Source: Variovorax saccharolyticus (GTDB taxonomy: Bacteria > Pseudomonadota > Gammaproteobacteria > Burkholderiales > Burkholderiaceae_C). Taken from it: a stretch of DNA of 64,000 nt. The notes under the pieces were generated by a model, which was given only the letters and a program-made list of their open reading frames with translations, ran no database searches and was not told the origin of the DNA. Location: NCBI RefSeq assembly GCF_030316765.1, contig NZ_JASZYT010000014.1, positions 1-64,000 of the forward strand, written 5' to 3'. Below are positions 7,858 to 16,021 of this stretch, one piece after another (positions within the stretch are counted from its first letter, which is position 1; each line of letters begins with the position of its first letter). A program made the position numbers and the translations under genes.

Positions 7858-8151
7858 CTATTTCTTGAAGTGCCCTTTCTCGCACCAGAACTTGGTTCTG
7901 ATATCAGGGTGGGCCTGGAACACGGCCCTTGCCGCTTCGCAGTTATCGCGGTTGTATGCGTCGCCGTCGGCCGCGTCAAAGGTCGCGACATGGACGCGCT
8001 GGGTGGGGTCTACCACGCTATCACGGTACAGCGTATATCGATCGTCACGGCCAGTGCAACCGACAGCGGCAGCGCACAAGGCGATGCCGATAGCGGCGCC
8101 TGCGGCGGCCTTGCGGCTGCGGTCAATGGTGCGGGGATCGCGGATGCTCAT
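7858..8151 (-). CDS. Small lipoprotein of unknown function (97 aa)
   Basis: Starting at the ATG at 8151 the product has a basic N-terminus (RDPRTIDRSRK), a hydrophobic helix and a lipobox ending AAVGC, so it should be a lipoprotein. The mature part contains YRDSVVDPTQRVHVATFDAADGDAYNRDNCEAARAVF when read with its neighbours, with two further cysteines (DNC, FWC) that may form a disulphide. The frame is open upstream to 8346 but the added sequence is not protein-like. The family is not one I can name, though proteins with the same 'VATFDA...YN..NC..A...FQ.QPGV...FWCEKG' layout are common in Burkholderiales. Confidence 0.65.
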   Translation of the reverse strand: MSIRDPRTIDRSRKAAAGAAIGIALCAAAVGCTGRDDRYTLYRDSVVDPTQRVHVATFDAADGDAYNRDNCEAARAVFQAHPDIRTKFWCEKGHFKK

Positions 8152-8378
8152 GAGGGGCGGTGTCCTGGCTGCTATCGGGAGTCGGAAAAGGCGCATCTGC
8201 ACGGAATCGTACTTGGCGGCGGGTGAGACTGCCGGCATCTTGGGCTCCCGGCGGGAACCTGATGCACAAGGCCGGAGTTTCCCAGACGTGTTCGCAAACG
8301 AAGAGACTGCAAGCAAACGCACCGAGTCGCACGAAAAGTACGACAACCCCGTGCCGCGTGCAAGCCCGCGGACTCGAG

Positions 8379-9011
8379 AGCCCTGCCTTTCTCTCTAGCC
8401 GAAGTTGCGCGCCTGCACCCGGTCAGTCGCTGCCACAAACGCTCCTGACGGGCATCTTTCCGCGCCTCCACGACCAAAGCCTGGACCCTTCGCAGGCGCT
8501 CGGTGACTATTTCGCGACCTACGTCGGGCGCGACCTTCGCCAATTGGCCGCCGTCCACGACCTTCAGCGCTTCGAGCGCTTCGTACGGCTGTGTGGCGGG
8601 CGCGTCGGCCAACTCGTCAATCTCACGAGTCTGGGCAATGAAGCCGGTCATTCACACGCCACCGCCCCGGCGTGGCTTGATTTGCTCCACACCAGCTACA
8701 TCGTGCAAGTCCCGCCCCCCTGGTTCACCAACACGTCGAAGCGGCTGGAGCCCAAAGTTTTCCTTTACGACGTGGGTCTGGCCTGCTGGTTTGTCGGGGT
8801 TGCGCAGCGCCGAACAGGTGGCGCGCGACCCGGGTGATCATGGAGGCTCTCAAGACCCGATTCAACCAGGGACTCGGCTGAGATGTACTTTTTCCGCGAT
8901 GCGACCGGGCACGAGGTCGATCTGCTGATTCCTGAAGGACGCCAGCTTCGGGCTGTCGAGATCAAGGCGGGTGACACCCATCAACGTCGAGTACTTTTGG
9001 GGCCTTCGTAG
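8379..9011 (+). pseudogene. C-terminal part of a DUF4143 AAA ATPase, frameshifted
   Basis: ALPFSLAEVARLHP begins in one frame; LLTGIFPRLHDQSLDP, ALGDYFATYVGRDLRQL, DLQRFERFVRLCGGRVGQLVN and the DLLHTSYIV block follow in the frame of 8400-8830; the end FFRDATGHEVDLLIPEGRQLRAVEIK lies in a third frame at about 8883-8980. These are the DUF4143 half of ATP-binding proteins with an N-terminal Walker ATPase. The ATPase half is absent and at least two frameshifts split the rest. It is a dead remnant. Confidence 0.75.
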
Positions 9012-9405
9012 TTCTGCTGCTGCCTTTCCCGACGCGCTGGAGGAGGCAGCGTCGTTTACGGCGGCGATACGGATCAAGCGCGAAGCGACTGGCCGGTCGA
9101 TGGCTGGCGACGCCTGCAGCATCCGCCCTGACGATAGCTTGACGGCGCTAACGTCGAGCAGCATCGAGCGCCCGGCGCAGCGGGTCACTTCGGGATGGAG
9201 AAGCCGCCGGCGCCTTGGCGGCTGGCCAGCGAGTTGTCGCATCAAGGCGTTTCGGCCAATCGATCCGCGAGTCAGTTCGTTGCCACCTTCCATTGCTCTT
9301 GACCGGATCGCGCTTTCGATTGGAGGAGCCATTCCTCGCCCCAGAGCTTCTGATCGAGTCCGATCAGCAAGTGCTAAACGGGCGCTCAAGCCCTAAGTGC
9401 AACTT
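9012..9405. other. Region without an intact gene; possible transposase fragment
   Basis: No frame here has a convincing start or product. On the plus strand at about 9195-9270 the translation MEKPPAPWRLASELSHQGVS resembles the helix-turn-helix start of IS481-type transposases (a 'PxRxAxELxxxG' pattern), but it stops soon after and may be coincidence. Otherwise I see nothing. Confidence 0.25.
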
Positions 9406-9612
9406 TTATGGTCGACGACCGCGGGCGGGTGACTTCGACTTGGCGCGGGCCAGCGCCTTTTGCCCCAGCGCAGTGACCTTCGCTGCACTGTCGGTGGAGC
9501 CTTCCTTCGGCGCGCGCCGCACTGGCTTGCGCGGCGTTGCCTTCAAGGATGCGGCGGCCTGTTCAAACGCCGGGCCGCCCGGGCCCGCGCTCGAGGCTCG
9601 GCCGCCGGTCAT
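9406..9612 (-). CDS. Small basic Lys/Ala/Arg-rich protein (68 aa)
   Basis: The product is rich in Ala, Lys, Arg, Pro and Ser, especially at the C-terminus (ALARAKSKSPARGRRP), which is histone H1-like in composition. Its ATG overlaps the stop codon of the DUF3606 gene as ATGA (9609-9612), so translational coupling is likely. No family recognised. The short length and biased composition leave some doubt that it is a real gene. Confidence 0.4.
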   Translation of the reverse strand: MTGGRASSAGPGGPAFEQAAASLKATPRKPVRRAPKEGSTDSAAKVTALGQKALARAKSKSPARGRRP

Positions 9613-9785
9613 TTGTTCCGGAGGTACTCGCGCACCTTCTCCGCTGAGTTGCCGACCGCCGCCACGGCCGCCTTTAACGTCTTCTCGTCGACGCCGAGCG
9701 ATTCGGTCCAGCTGCGGATCTCGTGGGGTTCCGTCAGGGCGATCAGTTTCCGATCGAGACCGGTCTTCTTGGGGTCATCTGCCAT
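9609..9785 (-). CDS. DUF3606 domain protein (58 aa)
   Basis: The frame reads MADDPKKTGLDRKLIAL, then TEPHEIRSWTESLGVDE and a KAAVAAVGNSAEKVREYL end; this is a full-length DUF3606 protein (usually 55-75 residues), with the typical HEIRxWxxxLGxxxxxLxxAVxxVGxxxxxV pattern. Function unknown; members are small soluble proteins common in Burkholderiales and often near stress genes. GGAG lies 7 nt before the ATG at 9785. It is followed by the overlapping basic protein and is divergent from the ligase gene, sharing a 111-nt promoter region with it. Confidence 0.85.
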   Translation of the reverse strand: MADDPKKTGLDRKLIALTEPHEIRSWTESLGVDEKTLKAAVAAVGNSAEKVREYLRNK

Positions 9786-9896
9786 GTGAGTCTCCTAACA
9801 AAGACGTCATTTCGACCCGCGCGCGACGACTTTGCATTCAGCAGAATGCGCCTATTGCTGACAGCCAGTGCCCTACATGCGTCGCACTGTTCGCCC

Positions 9897-10523
9897 ATGG
9901 ACCTCGATGACTACCCGCCGATGCTCCTCGACCACCGTCCCCTCCCGCTGACGGCGCCTGGCTGGATCTACGAGATCAAGTATGACGGGTACCGGCTCAC
10001 GGCGTTGTTTGGAGACGGTCAGTGTCGGCTGCGCACGCGCGGCGGCGCCGATGCCACCCGCTGGTTTCCAGAGGTGGCCGAGTCGCTGGCCGCGGTGCGC
10101 GGCGGGCCGTATGTGACGGACGGGGAGATCTGCGTCTTCGATGACATCGGCCGGTCGGACTTCAAGCGGTTGCAGGACCGCGCGCGCCGGCGCCGCTGGT
10201 CCGAAGGCTGCGCCCCCGTGTCCTACGCCGTCTTCGACCTCATGGTAGACCACGGCATCGACATTACCCAGCGGCCGTTGTTCCAGCGCAAAGCACTCCT
10301 CCGCGAGCTGCTCGACCCCAGCCCCAACAACGTGCTGGCCGTGGGCCACTTCGACTCGGACATCCCGCGCATCTTCAACGACGCCGTTCTGGGCCTGAAG
10401 CTTGAGGGCCTGGTTGCCAAGCGGGACGACAGCCTCTACCTGCCCGGCACGCGCAGCCGCGACTGGGTCAAGGTCAGGCGGACGGGTGCGGTGCCCGCAG
10501 TGCGGTTCAAGCGGCCGCGGTGA
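9897..10523 (+). CDS. Minimal ATP-dependent DNA ligase (LigD ligase-domain type)
   Basis: The 208-residue protein contains the nucleotidyltransferase core: the adenylation motif KYDGYR (Lys near residue 23), motif III-like DGEICVFDD, the YAVFDLM block, motif IV-like KLEGLVAKRDD and motif V-like WVKVR at the end. It lacks the OB-fold domain that usually follows (family proteins of 300 residues or more), and has no polymerase or nuclease domain as in full LigD. Such short ligases join nicks, and in bacteria are linked to end joining or recombination. The ATG at 9897 puts DLDDYPPML at the N-terminus as in homologues; an in-frame ATG at 9846 is the alternative. The missing OB domain may reduce activity. 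Confidence 0.8.
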   Translation: MDLDDYPPMLLDHRPLPLTAPGWIYEIKYDGYRLTALFGDGQCRLRTRGGADATRWFPEVAESLAAVRGGPYVTDGEICVFDDIGRSDFKRLQDRARRRRWSEGCAPVSYAVFDLMVDHGIDITQRPLFQRKALLRELLDPSPNNVLAVGHFDSDIPRIFNDAVLGLKLEGLVAKRDDSLYLPGTRSRDWVKVRRTGAVPAVRFKRPR

Positions 10524-11265
10524 TTCAACTGCCTGGTTTCATGCGAGCCAGCCCGCCAGCCGGCGTAGCGCCTGACGCCTGAAGCGCGGCATCTCGTTCG
10601 GGCGTCCCGCCGGCCCGGGCCTCGAGATCGCCAGCGCCTTCGAAGGCAGGGCGGCATCGTCTACCTTCGGTGTCTCCTGAGGAGGCGGGGGCGGGTCATC
10701 GTGCTCCGGAACACTTGGGCATCAGCCATGGCCGTTGTTCCTGGCCGTCCACGGGCGCGAGGCAAGCCGGTTTTGGACGTCCTCATCAGCAGCGTGCCGC
10801 GCCGCCAGAACCGAGACTTGGCGCCGACGCTAGCTCAGCGAATTGCACTCCCGCGTCCCTTTCAGACCACCACGAATTCGCGGCGGCGCCGCGCGCCTGG
10901 TCGCCGCCTCCTGCCGGAGGATGGCGCAGAGCGCCTCCAGTCGTCCAGCCTCCACTCTCGCCCGCCCGGCATGCGCGGCCGCACTCCAGGGCGCCCTTGG
11001 ATTTCTGACCGAGGATTTGCCTGGTGCTCGACGGAGACGCCGGCCGAGCCTGGGACCACGTCGGGCCAGGACGGACAGCGCCATGAGGTCAGGCACCAGG
11101 GTCTAGCGCACCATGGGCCTCGCTGAGACGCCCTCCGGCAGCAGGTGCACGGCGGCCGCGGCCTCTTTCATGAAGTCGTCCCATCAGGCGAGGTCTTGAC
11201 GCCGCAGCGTCGTTTTCGGGTCTGATGACTTAGGAGCCTGCCTGCGATGGGAGCGGTCCTCTGCA
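10524..11265. other. Gene-poor region with coding-like scraps
   Basis: No intact gene is visible. On the minus strand at about 10545-10735 an open frame without a start reads VDDAALPSKALAISRPG and then NEMPRFRRQALRRLAGWLA, which looks like real protein sequence of unknown origin. Another scrap on the minus strand around 11110-11190 reads WDDFMKEAAAAVHLLPEG. Both lack start codons or are cut by stops, so I treat them as remnants. Confidence 0.3.
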
Positions 11266-11288
11266 AGAAAAAGCCCGCCGAAGCGGGC
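11266..11288 (-). terminator. Rho-independent terminator reading on the minus strand
   Basis: On the minus strand GCCCGC-TTCG-GCGGGC is followed directly by TTTTT, a perfect 6-bp GC stem with a stable tetraloop and a T-tract. No intact gene on the minus strand lies upstream of it between 11289 and 11700, so it is either an orphan left from a lost gene or the end of an unrecognised small RNA. Confidence 0.75.
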
Positions 11289-11565
11289 AACCCGACACTC
11301 GTTCGGGGTAGGAGGACCTGATGGTGGATGCGTTGGCAGCGAATGTCAAAACCCATATTGCAGAACGGTCTCTACGGCTTGAACTCCCAATAAGCTCCTG
11401 CCTCGGTACTCCGCTTGAGCAAGCCAAAGCGAGCGTTTGCGCTCTGGCCTCTCCATGACGCGTGAGTCTCCATACATGAAGTGCCCGAGGAAGTCGGTAT
11501 TGCCATTCGTCGCATCGAGGGTCTCTATGCCACTCATCTCAATATCGCGTCCTCTCTCGATCGTG

Positions 11566-11773
11566 GGAAGTGCCATCCCGACCCTCTCGCGGCGGCGTCC
11601 TACCGACATTGGAGACCCGCCGGTTGCCAAAGGCCAGACATTCGGGGCGAAACTTCCGTGGAGGCGTCGTTCCTCTCAAGACCACAAGACACGTCGCACG
11701 CCACCATGAACTCCCTGAGAAATCGTACGCAAGTCATCCTTTGGACGCTCGTGCTGTCGGTGGCCGCGACCAC
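11566..11773 (+). repeat. Copy A of a duplicated block (5' region of the phospholipase D-like gene)
   Basis: From GGGAAGTGCC at 11566 to about 11773 this sequence is matched with scattered differences by 14605-14813. The block covers about 140 nt of upstream sequence plus the first 20 or so codons of the gene at 11706. Shared strings include ATTGGAGACCCGCCGGTTGC and TCATCCTTTGGACGCTCGT. Confidence 0.85.
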
Positions 11774-12989
11774 ACTTGTGCTCGCCTTCACCGGCGGTGA
11801 GAAGAAACTCGACGAGCAGGTGAGCCGTGAATACGCGCTGCACGACGCCCAGTACCAGCGAGCTCTCGGCGTCATGCTTGGACCGCCCATCACGGAGGGC
11901 AATCGATTCGAAGCGCTGCACAACGGCGACCGGATCTTCCCTCCCATGCTGGCTGCCATTCGAAGCGCTCGGCAGAGCATCACTTTCGAAACCTACATCT
12001 ACTGGTCGGGCGACATCGGGCGTGCGTTTGCCGATGCCTTGTCCGAGCGGTCGCGAGCCGGCGTCAAGGTGCACGTGCTCCTCGACTGGGTCGGCAGCGC
12101 AAAGGTGAACGAGGAGTTCGTGAAGGAGATGGAGGACGCGGGCGTACAGATCCGCAAGTTCCACAAGCCGAACTGGTACGACATCACCCGCATGAACAAC
12201 CGCACTCACCGTAAGCTTCTGGTGGTCGATGGCCGTGTCGGCTTCACCGGCGGAGTCGGCATCGCCCCCGCATGGACAGGCGATGCTCAGGACGCGGAAC
12301 ACTGGCGCGATTCCCACTTCAAGGTCGAAGGGCCCGTTGTCGCCCAGATGCAGGCCGTGTTCATGGACAACTGGATTAAGGTTTCGGGCGACGTGTTGCA
12401 CGGCGAACGGTACTTTCCGCCGATCGCCAGCATGGGTAGCGGTCGAGCTCAGATGTTCAGCAGTTCTCCTTCCGGGGGGAGCGAGAGCATGCACCTGATG
12501 TACCTGCTGTCCATCGCCGCGGCGACGAAGAGCATCGATCTCGCCAGCGCCTATTTCGTGCCGGACGATCTGACAGTCAAGGCCCTTGTCGCGGCGATGC
12601 AGCGTGGTGTACGGGTGCGCATCATCACGCCGGGCCCGATCATCGATTCCAAAACCGTTCGCGGCGCGTCACGTGCCGCCTGGGGCCCACTACTCGAAGC
12701 TGGCGCAGAGATCAGCGAATACCAGCCGACCATGTTCCATTGCAAGGTCTTCACGGTCGACGGGTTATTGGTCTCGGTCGGCTCGACGAACTTTGACAAC
12801 CGTTCGTTTCGTCTCAACGACGAGGCGAACCTCAACATCTACGATGAAGCGTTCGCATCCATGCAAAGGATCCAGTTCGAGGCGGATCTGAAGCAGTCGA
12901 GACTCATCACTCTCGACGAATGGCGCGAGCGCCCCTTGTCAGAGAAAGCACTTGAGCATCTGGCCTCCCTGCTGTCCGCGCAACTTTGA
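11706..12989 (+). CDS. Phospholipase D/cardiolipin synthase-like protein with two HKD motifs
   Basis: The 427-residue protein has an N-terminal hydrophobic helix (about 9-27) that acts as a signal anchor, then two PLD domains. The catalytic motifs are HRKLLVVD (His at residue 168) and HCKVFTVD (His at residue 345), each followed by the usual G-x2-N-type segment (TGGVGI, GSTNFDNRSF). FETYIYWSGDIG and ASAYFVPDD are family blocks. Such proteins transfer phosphatidyl groups to make cardiolipin or cleave phospholipids at the periplasmic face. The ATG at 11706 is favoured because the helix follows it at once and because the duplicated copy at 14744 has the same start; the frame is open upstream to 11481. 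Confidence 0.88.
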   Translation: MNSLRNRTQVILWTLVLSVAATTLVLAFTGGEKKLDEQVSREYALHDAQYQRALGVMLGPPITEGNRFEALHNGDRIFPPMLAAIRSARQSITFETYIYWSGDIGRAFADALSERSRAGVKVHVLLDWVGSAKVNEEFVKEMEDAGVQIRKFHKPNWYDITRMNNRTHRKLLVVDGRVGFTGGVGIAPAWTGDAQDAEHWRDSHFKVEGPVVAQMQAVFMDNWIKVSGDVLHGERYFPPIASMGSGRAQMFSSSPSGGSESMHLMYLLSIAAATKSIDLASAYFVPDDLTVKALVAAMQRGVRVRIITPGPIIDSKTVRGASRAAWGPLLEAGAEISEYQPTMFHCKVFTVDGLLVSVGSTNFDNRSFRLNDEANLNIYDEAFASMQRIQFEADLKQSRLITLDEWRERPLSEKALEHLASLLSAQL

Positions 12990-13501
12990 AGCGATTCAAG
13001 TCTCGACACGATGCGTTGGCTGGCCCCGATCGGGCGGCGCACCTGCTGCCCGTTCCTCAACGCGGCGGTGGCGCGTTTCGCCCCGACATCTTGGAGATCG
13101 CGATGCCGCATCCGTGCCCGTGGGATCCGCTGGTCAAGCTCACCAAGCTGTCGAGCAGGTCGAAATGGGTCTTGCACCCGCCGTACCCATCTTCGACGAT
13201 CACCTGATAGACCCCGTACCCACGTGACCCAGCCGAAAGCGTCTTCGTGATTCTGAAGGGGTGCGGGTGGAGGGGCGGCGCGCTCATGTCTGACTCGATG
13301 GATCGACGGATCCCAACGTGAACCATGGGCCCGATCACCCACCCAATGAACGAGGCGGCGCTCATCGACCTTCCTTGTGATGCAGTCGACCAGCGCAGGC
13401 GCGATTGCCGTCCAGGGCGCGCTTGCCGGCCAAGGGAAGGCCAAGTCCCACACGCCTCACGGCTCAGGCGACCAGACTCGGCGTTTTTCAAGGAGAACAC
13501 C
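12990..13501. other. No intact gene seen; possible minus-strand remnant
   Basis: The minus strand has an open frame at 13057-13368 that begins MSAASFIGWVIGPMV and continues YGVYQVIVEDGYGGCKTHFD. It has balanced composition but I recognise no family and find no ribosome-binding site. I note it as a possible remnant only. Plus-strand frames here are high in Arg and look like shadows. Confidence 0.25.
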
Positions 13502-13860
13502 ATGGATTTCCTCGGCAACATCTTCAGCAAGATATTTCCCTCTTAGCATGCCGCGAACGCGCCCACGTCGGGCGCCCCAGCCAGCCCGCCTGCGGCGACG
13601 CCAGCATCGGCGGGCGCGTCAGGCGCCGCCGCCTCGGCGGCCCCCGCCGCCATGGCCGAGGTCGATGTGCAAGCGCTGCTGGACGGCCTGGCCAGCAAGT
13701 CGAGCGAGAAACACAACTGGAAAACCTCGATCGTCGACCTCATGAAGTTGTTTGAACTCGACAGCTCGCTGGCCGCCAGAAAGGAATTGGCGCAGGAGCT
13801 TCACTACACGGGTGAAAACGGAGGAGCAAAGGTGAGAGAAACCCAAACGACCGACTGGAC
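13502..13860 (+). pseudogene. DUF3597 protein gene with in-frame stop and deletion
   Basis: AAGGAGAACACC precedes the ATG. The frame reads MDFLGNIFSKIFPS, then TAG (13544-13546), and continues in the same frame with the Ala/Pro-rich linker and the DUF3597 core (VDVQALLDGLASKSSEKHNW, SSIVDLxKLF in its TSIVDLMKLF form, DSSLAARKELAQEL). After HYTG the usual 20-residue segment with WLHKQVM is missing and the sequence jumps to ENGGAKV, then ends in unrelated sequence. So there are two lesions: a premature amber stop after 14 codons and an internal deletion near 13815. An internal start at 13652 could give a short product. Confidence 0.85.
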
Positions 13861-13862
13861 TT

Positions 13863-14237
13863 TCAGTGGAGGCCATGCGCGACCTCGAATCGCTGCGCCA
13901 GTTCCAACAAGCGCCTGTCAAGGGTCCATAGCCGTGCGCCTGGGGTGATGAGGGTCGACGCAAGTAGCGCCATGTCGACCAATCCGCACCCGAGTCCGTA
14001 CAGCTTTTCGCGCTCGATCAATTCGTGCACTTCGTCCAACGTGGCCTGATTGCACGACCTCAGCAGGCTCAGGCTGCCAAGCGTTTGCTCTCGCGGAGAG
14101 GGCGGAGTTCCGCACGCCAGTTCGACGATCACCATTGGATGGGTCAAGGCGAGGTCCAAGCCGACCAAGTTCACAAGGGCGGCGTTGCCGCTGCGGAAAT
14201 GGTCGATCCAGACGGAGGTGTCCACGATCACGCTCAT
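13863..14237 (-). CDS. VapC-type PIN-domain toxin
   Basis: The 124-residue protein is a complete PIN domain: DTSVWIDHF with the first acidic residue (Asp6), a central MVIVELACG with Glu, [12 protein letters not shown] with the third acid, and [12 protein letters not shown] with the fourth. PIN toxins are RNases that cut tRNA or rRNA. The start overlaps the stop of the antitoxin gene as ATGA at 14234-14237, the normal layout for such pairs. Stop at 13863, next to the broken DUF3597 gene in convergent orientation. Confidence 0.9.
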   Translation of the reverse strand: MSVIVDTSVWIDHFRSGNAALVNLVGLDLALTHPMVIVELACGTPPSPREQTLGSLSLLRSCNQATLDEVHELIEREKLYGLGCGLVDMALLASTLITPGARLWTLDRRLLELAQRFEVAHGLH

Positions 14238-14440
14238 GGCGAGATCAACTCGCCTCGACGCCGCGGGACGTCCTTGATGTCGGGGGCGGCCCCTCCGAGC
14301 GCAATGAGGCGCTTGCCTGCCTGAACACGCACGAACGTACGGATCGCTTCTCGAAAGATCTCCGCCTTGTCCATGTCGGGATCGGCCAATTCCAAGGCTT
14401 TCTCGAACAGAGAGTCTTCGATGGTGACGGTGGTGCGCAT
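14234..14440 (-). CDS. VapB-type antitoxin (ribbon-helix-helix type)
   Basis: The 68-residue protein begins [19 protein letters not shown], a short beta strand followed by helices as in ribbon-helix-helix antitoxins of the DUF2191/VapB kind; the C-terminal half ([17 protein letters not shown]) is the likely toxin-binding tail. It is upstream of and overlaps the PIN toxin. Upstream, TGATG-N11-CATCA (14458-14478) may be its own operator. Confidence 0.85.
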   Translation of the reverse strand: MRTTVTIEDSLFEKALELADPDMDKAEIFREAIRTFVRVQAGKRLIALGGAAPDIKDVPRRRGELISP

Positions 14441-14457
14441 GGCTGGTCCTGAATCAC

Positions 14458-14478
14458 TGATGAGTCAATTTTGCATCA
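14458..14478. promoter_or_regulatory. Inverted repeat upstream of the first VapBC pair
   Basis: TGATG and CATCA are separated by 11 nt, 18 nt before the antitoxin ATG at 14440. Autoregulation by the antitoxin-toxin complex at such a site is usual for the family. The short arms make this a weak call. Confidence 0.3.
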
Positions 14479-14604
14479 ACTTTAGCATCTCTGTCAGAGC
14501 AGCCTTCCAACGGGAGGCGCGTCGTGCTTTGGCTGGATGTAGAAGTCACAACCTCGTTTGGGCCGTTCGCGGGAGGTTTTGAGGGTTCCAGCCCCCCGAT
14601 CGCG

Positions 14605-14813
14605 GGGAGCGCCGTCCCGACCCTCTCGCGGGCGGCGTCCTCCCGCATTGGAGACCCGCCGGTTGCCAAACACGGGACATTCGGGGCGCAAACTCCGTCG
14701 CGCCCGCCGTCGATTCCTCTCCAGTCCGCCAGACACGTCGCCTCATGAACTCCCCGCGAAGTCGCGAGAAAATCATCCTTTGGACGCTCGTCCTGTCGGT
14801 GGCAGCGACTTGT
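14605..14813 (+). repeat. Copy B of the duplicated block: truncated 5' end of a second phospholipase D-like gene
   Basis: The sequence parallels 11566-11773 with many single-base differences. It includes an ATG at 14744 with NSPRSREKIILWTLVLSVAA, matching the N-terminal helix of the intact protein. Similarity ends close to 14813 and no PLD domain follows. The divergence shows the duplication is old, and the rest of the second gene has been lost or replaced. Confidence 0.85.
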
Positions 14814-15157
14814 GCTGCGCAGCCTCTTTCGTGGGAGCTGGCTGTTGTTTTCCATCTAGACGTGACCCACTAACTCCGTCTTTCCCATCCAAACGGTCCT
14901 CGATGCGGAGGTCGCTTTGGGCACCGAATGACCGAAAACGGAGTGGTGAGCCCCAGTTCATCCAGCGACCGGTAAAGGCAGCACCACGTCTGCGGAGTTC
15001 GGGCCACAAAGGGGTGGGCGACAGCGACGGCCCAGTGGCTCCACTTCATGGCCGACCACAACGCAGGTTCACCAATCCTGCCGCGACTGAAATATTTCCG
15101 GATCCGAGATGCGGCCAGCATGGACCGATCTCGACCATCCGGTTCACCGACCTTGTG
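14814..15157. other. No intact gene; sequence that replaced the second PLD gene
   Basis: A minus-strand frame at 14870-15121 reads SHWAVAVAHPFVARTPQTWC and LTTPFSVIRCPKRP and could be a remnant, but it has no start signal and no family that I know. Nothing else stands out. Confidence 0.3.
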
Positions 15158-15571
15158 TCAGTGACCAGCCGGCCTGAGCCAGTTCTCGATCACAAGACCC
15201 GGCACACGCGCAAAGTGTCGCGTGTTGTCCGTGATTACCACGGCGCCGAGGGCGAGGGCGTGCGCCGCGATCTTCTCGTCGAAGTCGCCAATGGGGGTGC
15301 CGCGCGCCTTCAAGTCGGCACGCAAGGCACCATGACGGGTCGCCGCCAGGGCATCCCAGGGCAGGATGGGCACGATGCGCAAGAACTCGTCCACGATCCG
15401 GTGCAGCCGCACGGCCTCGGGACGCTTGGCCACGCCGTAGCGGATCTCCGAGCAGGTCACGGCGGAGATGCACCACTGACCGGGTGGCAGCGACTGCAGT
15501 TTCGCATCGAACGCCGGGTGGCCACGCATCGCTTCGCTCGCCGCGTTGGTGTCCAACAGGTAAAAGGTCAT
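15158..15571 (-). CDS. vapC: VapC/FitB-type PIN-domain toxin
   Basis: The 137-residue protein shows the PIN pattern: [14 protein letters not shown] (Asp7), [14 protein letters not shown] (Glu about 42), [16 protein letters not shown] (third acid) and [16 protein letters not shown] (fourth acid with the NxxHFxR(I/V)PGL ending typical of VapC of the FitB group). It is an RNase toxin whose overlapping upstream gene encodes an AbrB-type antitoxin; the overlap is ATGA (15568-15571). Confidence 0.92.
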   Translation of the reverse strand: MTFYLLDTNAASEAMRGHPAFDAKLQSLPPGQWCISAVTCSEIRYGVAKRPEAVRLHRIVDEFLRIVPILPWDALAATRHGALRADLKARGTPIGDFDEKIAAHALALGAVVITDNTRHFARVPGLVIENWLRPAGH

Positions 15572-15834
15572 TCCTTCCAGCCCTCGAAGGGATCGCGCTG
15601 CTGCTCCGCCTGCTCGCGCTCGGCCAGGAAGTCTTCAGGCACTGGGCCCAATTGCTCGCGCAGGTGCATGAAGGCTCGCCAGTCGACGGGCGAGCGCGCC
15701 GAAAGAATGATGTCGCCAGTGATCTCGTCTCGGCGAATGTAGACCTCGGTTGCGCCCTCGAAGCGGAATTCAGCCGGCAGTCGTACCGCTTGGCTGCCGC
15801 CAGTGGCGAAAAGTTTGGCGGTGGTCTGCGGCAT
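15568..15834 (-). CDS. vapB: VapB-type antitoxin with AbrB/SpoVT swapped-hairpin domain
   Basis: From the ATG at 15834 the product begins [20 protein letters not shown], the AbrB-like DNA-binding arm (pattern KLFxxGxSQAVRLPxEFRF), and ends with a toxin-binding region [18 protein letters not shown]. An in-frame TTG at 15846 is possible, but the ATG matches the family. Its promoter has an excellent -35 and -10 and a near-perfect palindrome (see neighbouring entries), which implies autoregulation. Confidence 0.92.
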   Translation of the reverse strand: MPQTTAKLFATGGSQAVRLPAEFRFEGATEVYIRRDEITGDIILSARSPVDWRAFMHLREQLGPVPEDFLAEREQAEQQRDPFEGWKE

Positions 15835-15853
15835 GGTTGGGCTCAAGGACTGA

Positions 15854-15875
15854 TGTATATACTAGTGTATCTACA
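15854..15875. promoter_or_regulatory. VapB operator: 9-bp inverted repeat
   Basis: TGTATATAC-TAGT-GTATCTACA: the arms match in 8 of 9 positions around a 4-nt spacer. It lies 20 nt before the vapB ATG and covers the -10 element of the promoter, the expected position for autorepression. Confidence 0.75.
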
Positions 15876-15891
15876 TCGTGTCATTTGTCAA
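15864..15891 (-). promoter_or_regulatory. vapBC promoter
   Basis: On the minus strand TTGACA (15891-15886) and TACACT (15869-15864) are separated by 16 nt. The -35 is a perfect consensus. The start point would fall around 15857, giving a leader of about 20 nt. Confidence 0.7.
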
Positions 15892-16021
15892 TCCGCCGCG
15901 AGCACAGGGCAGGGGCCCTAAGCGAGCGAGCGCAGTCCGTGAGATCAGCTAAAAACTCGTCCAAAACTTGGTTGACGTGTGGTCGTGTCGTGTGTGTCAC
16001 GCGTTTCCTACTGCTTGAGGT

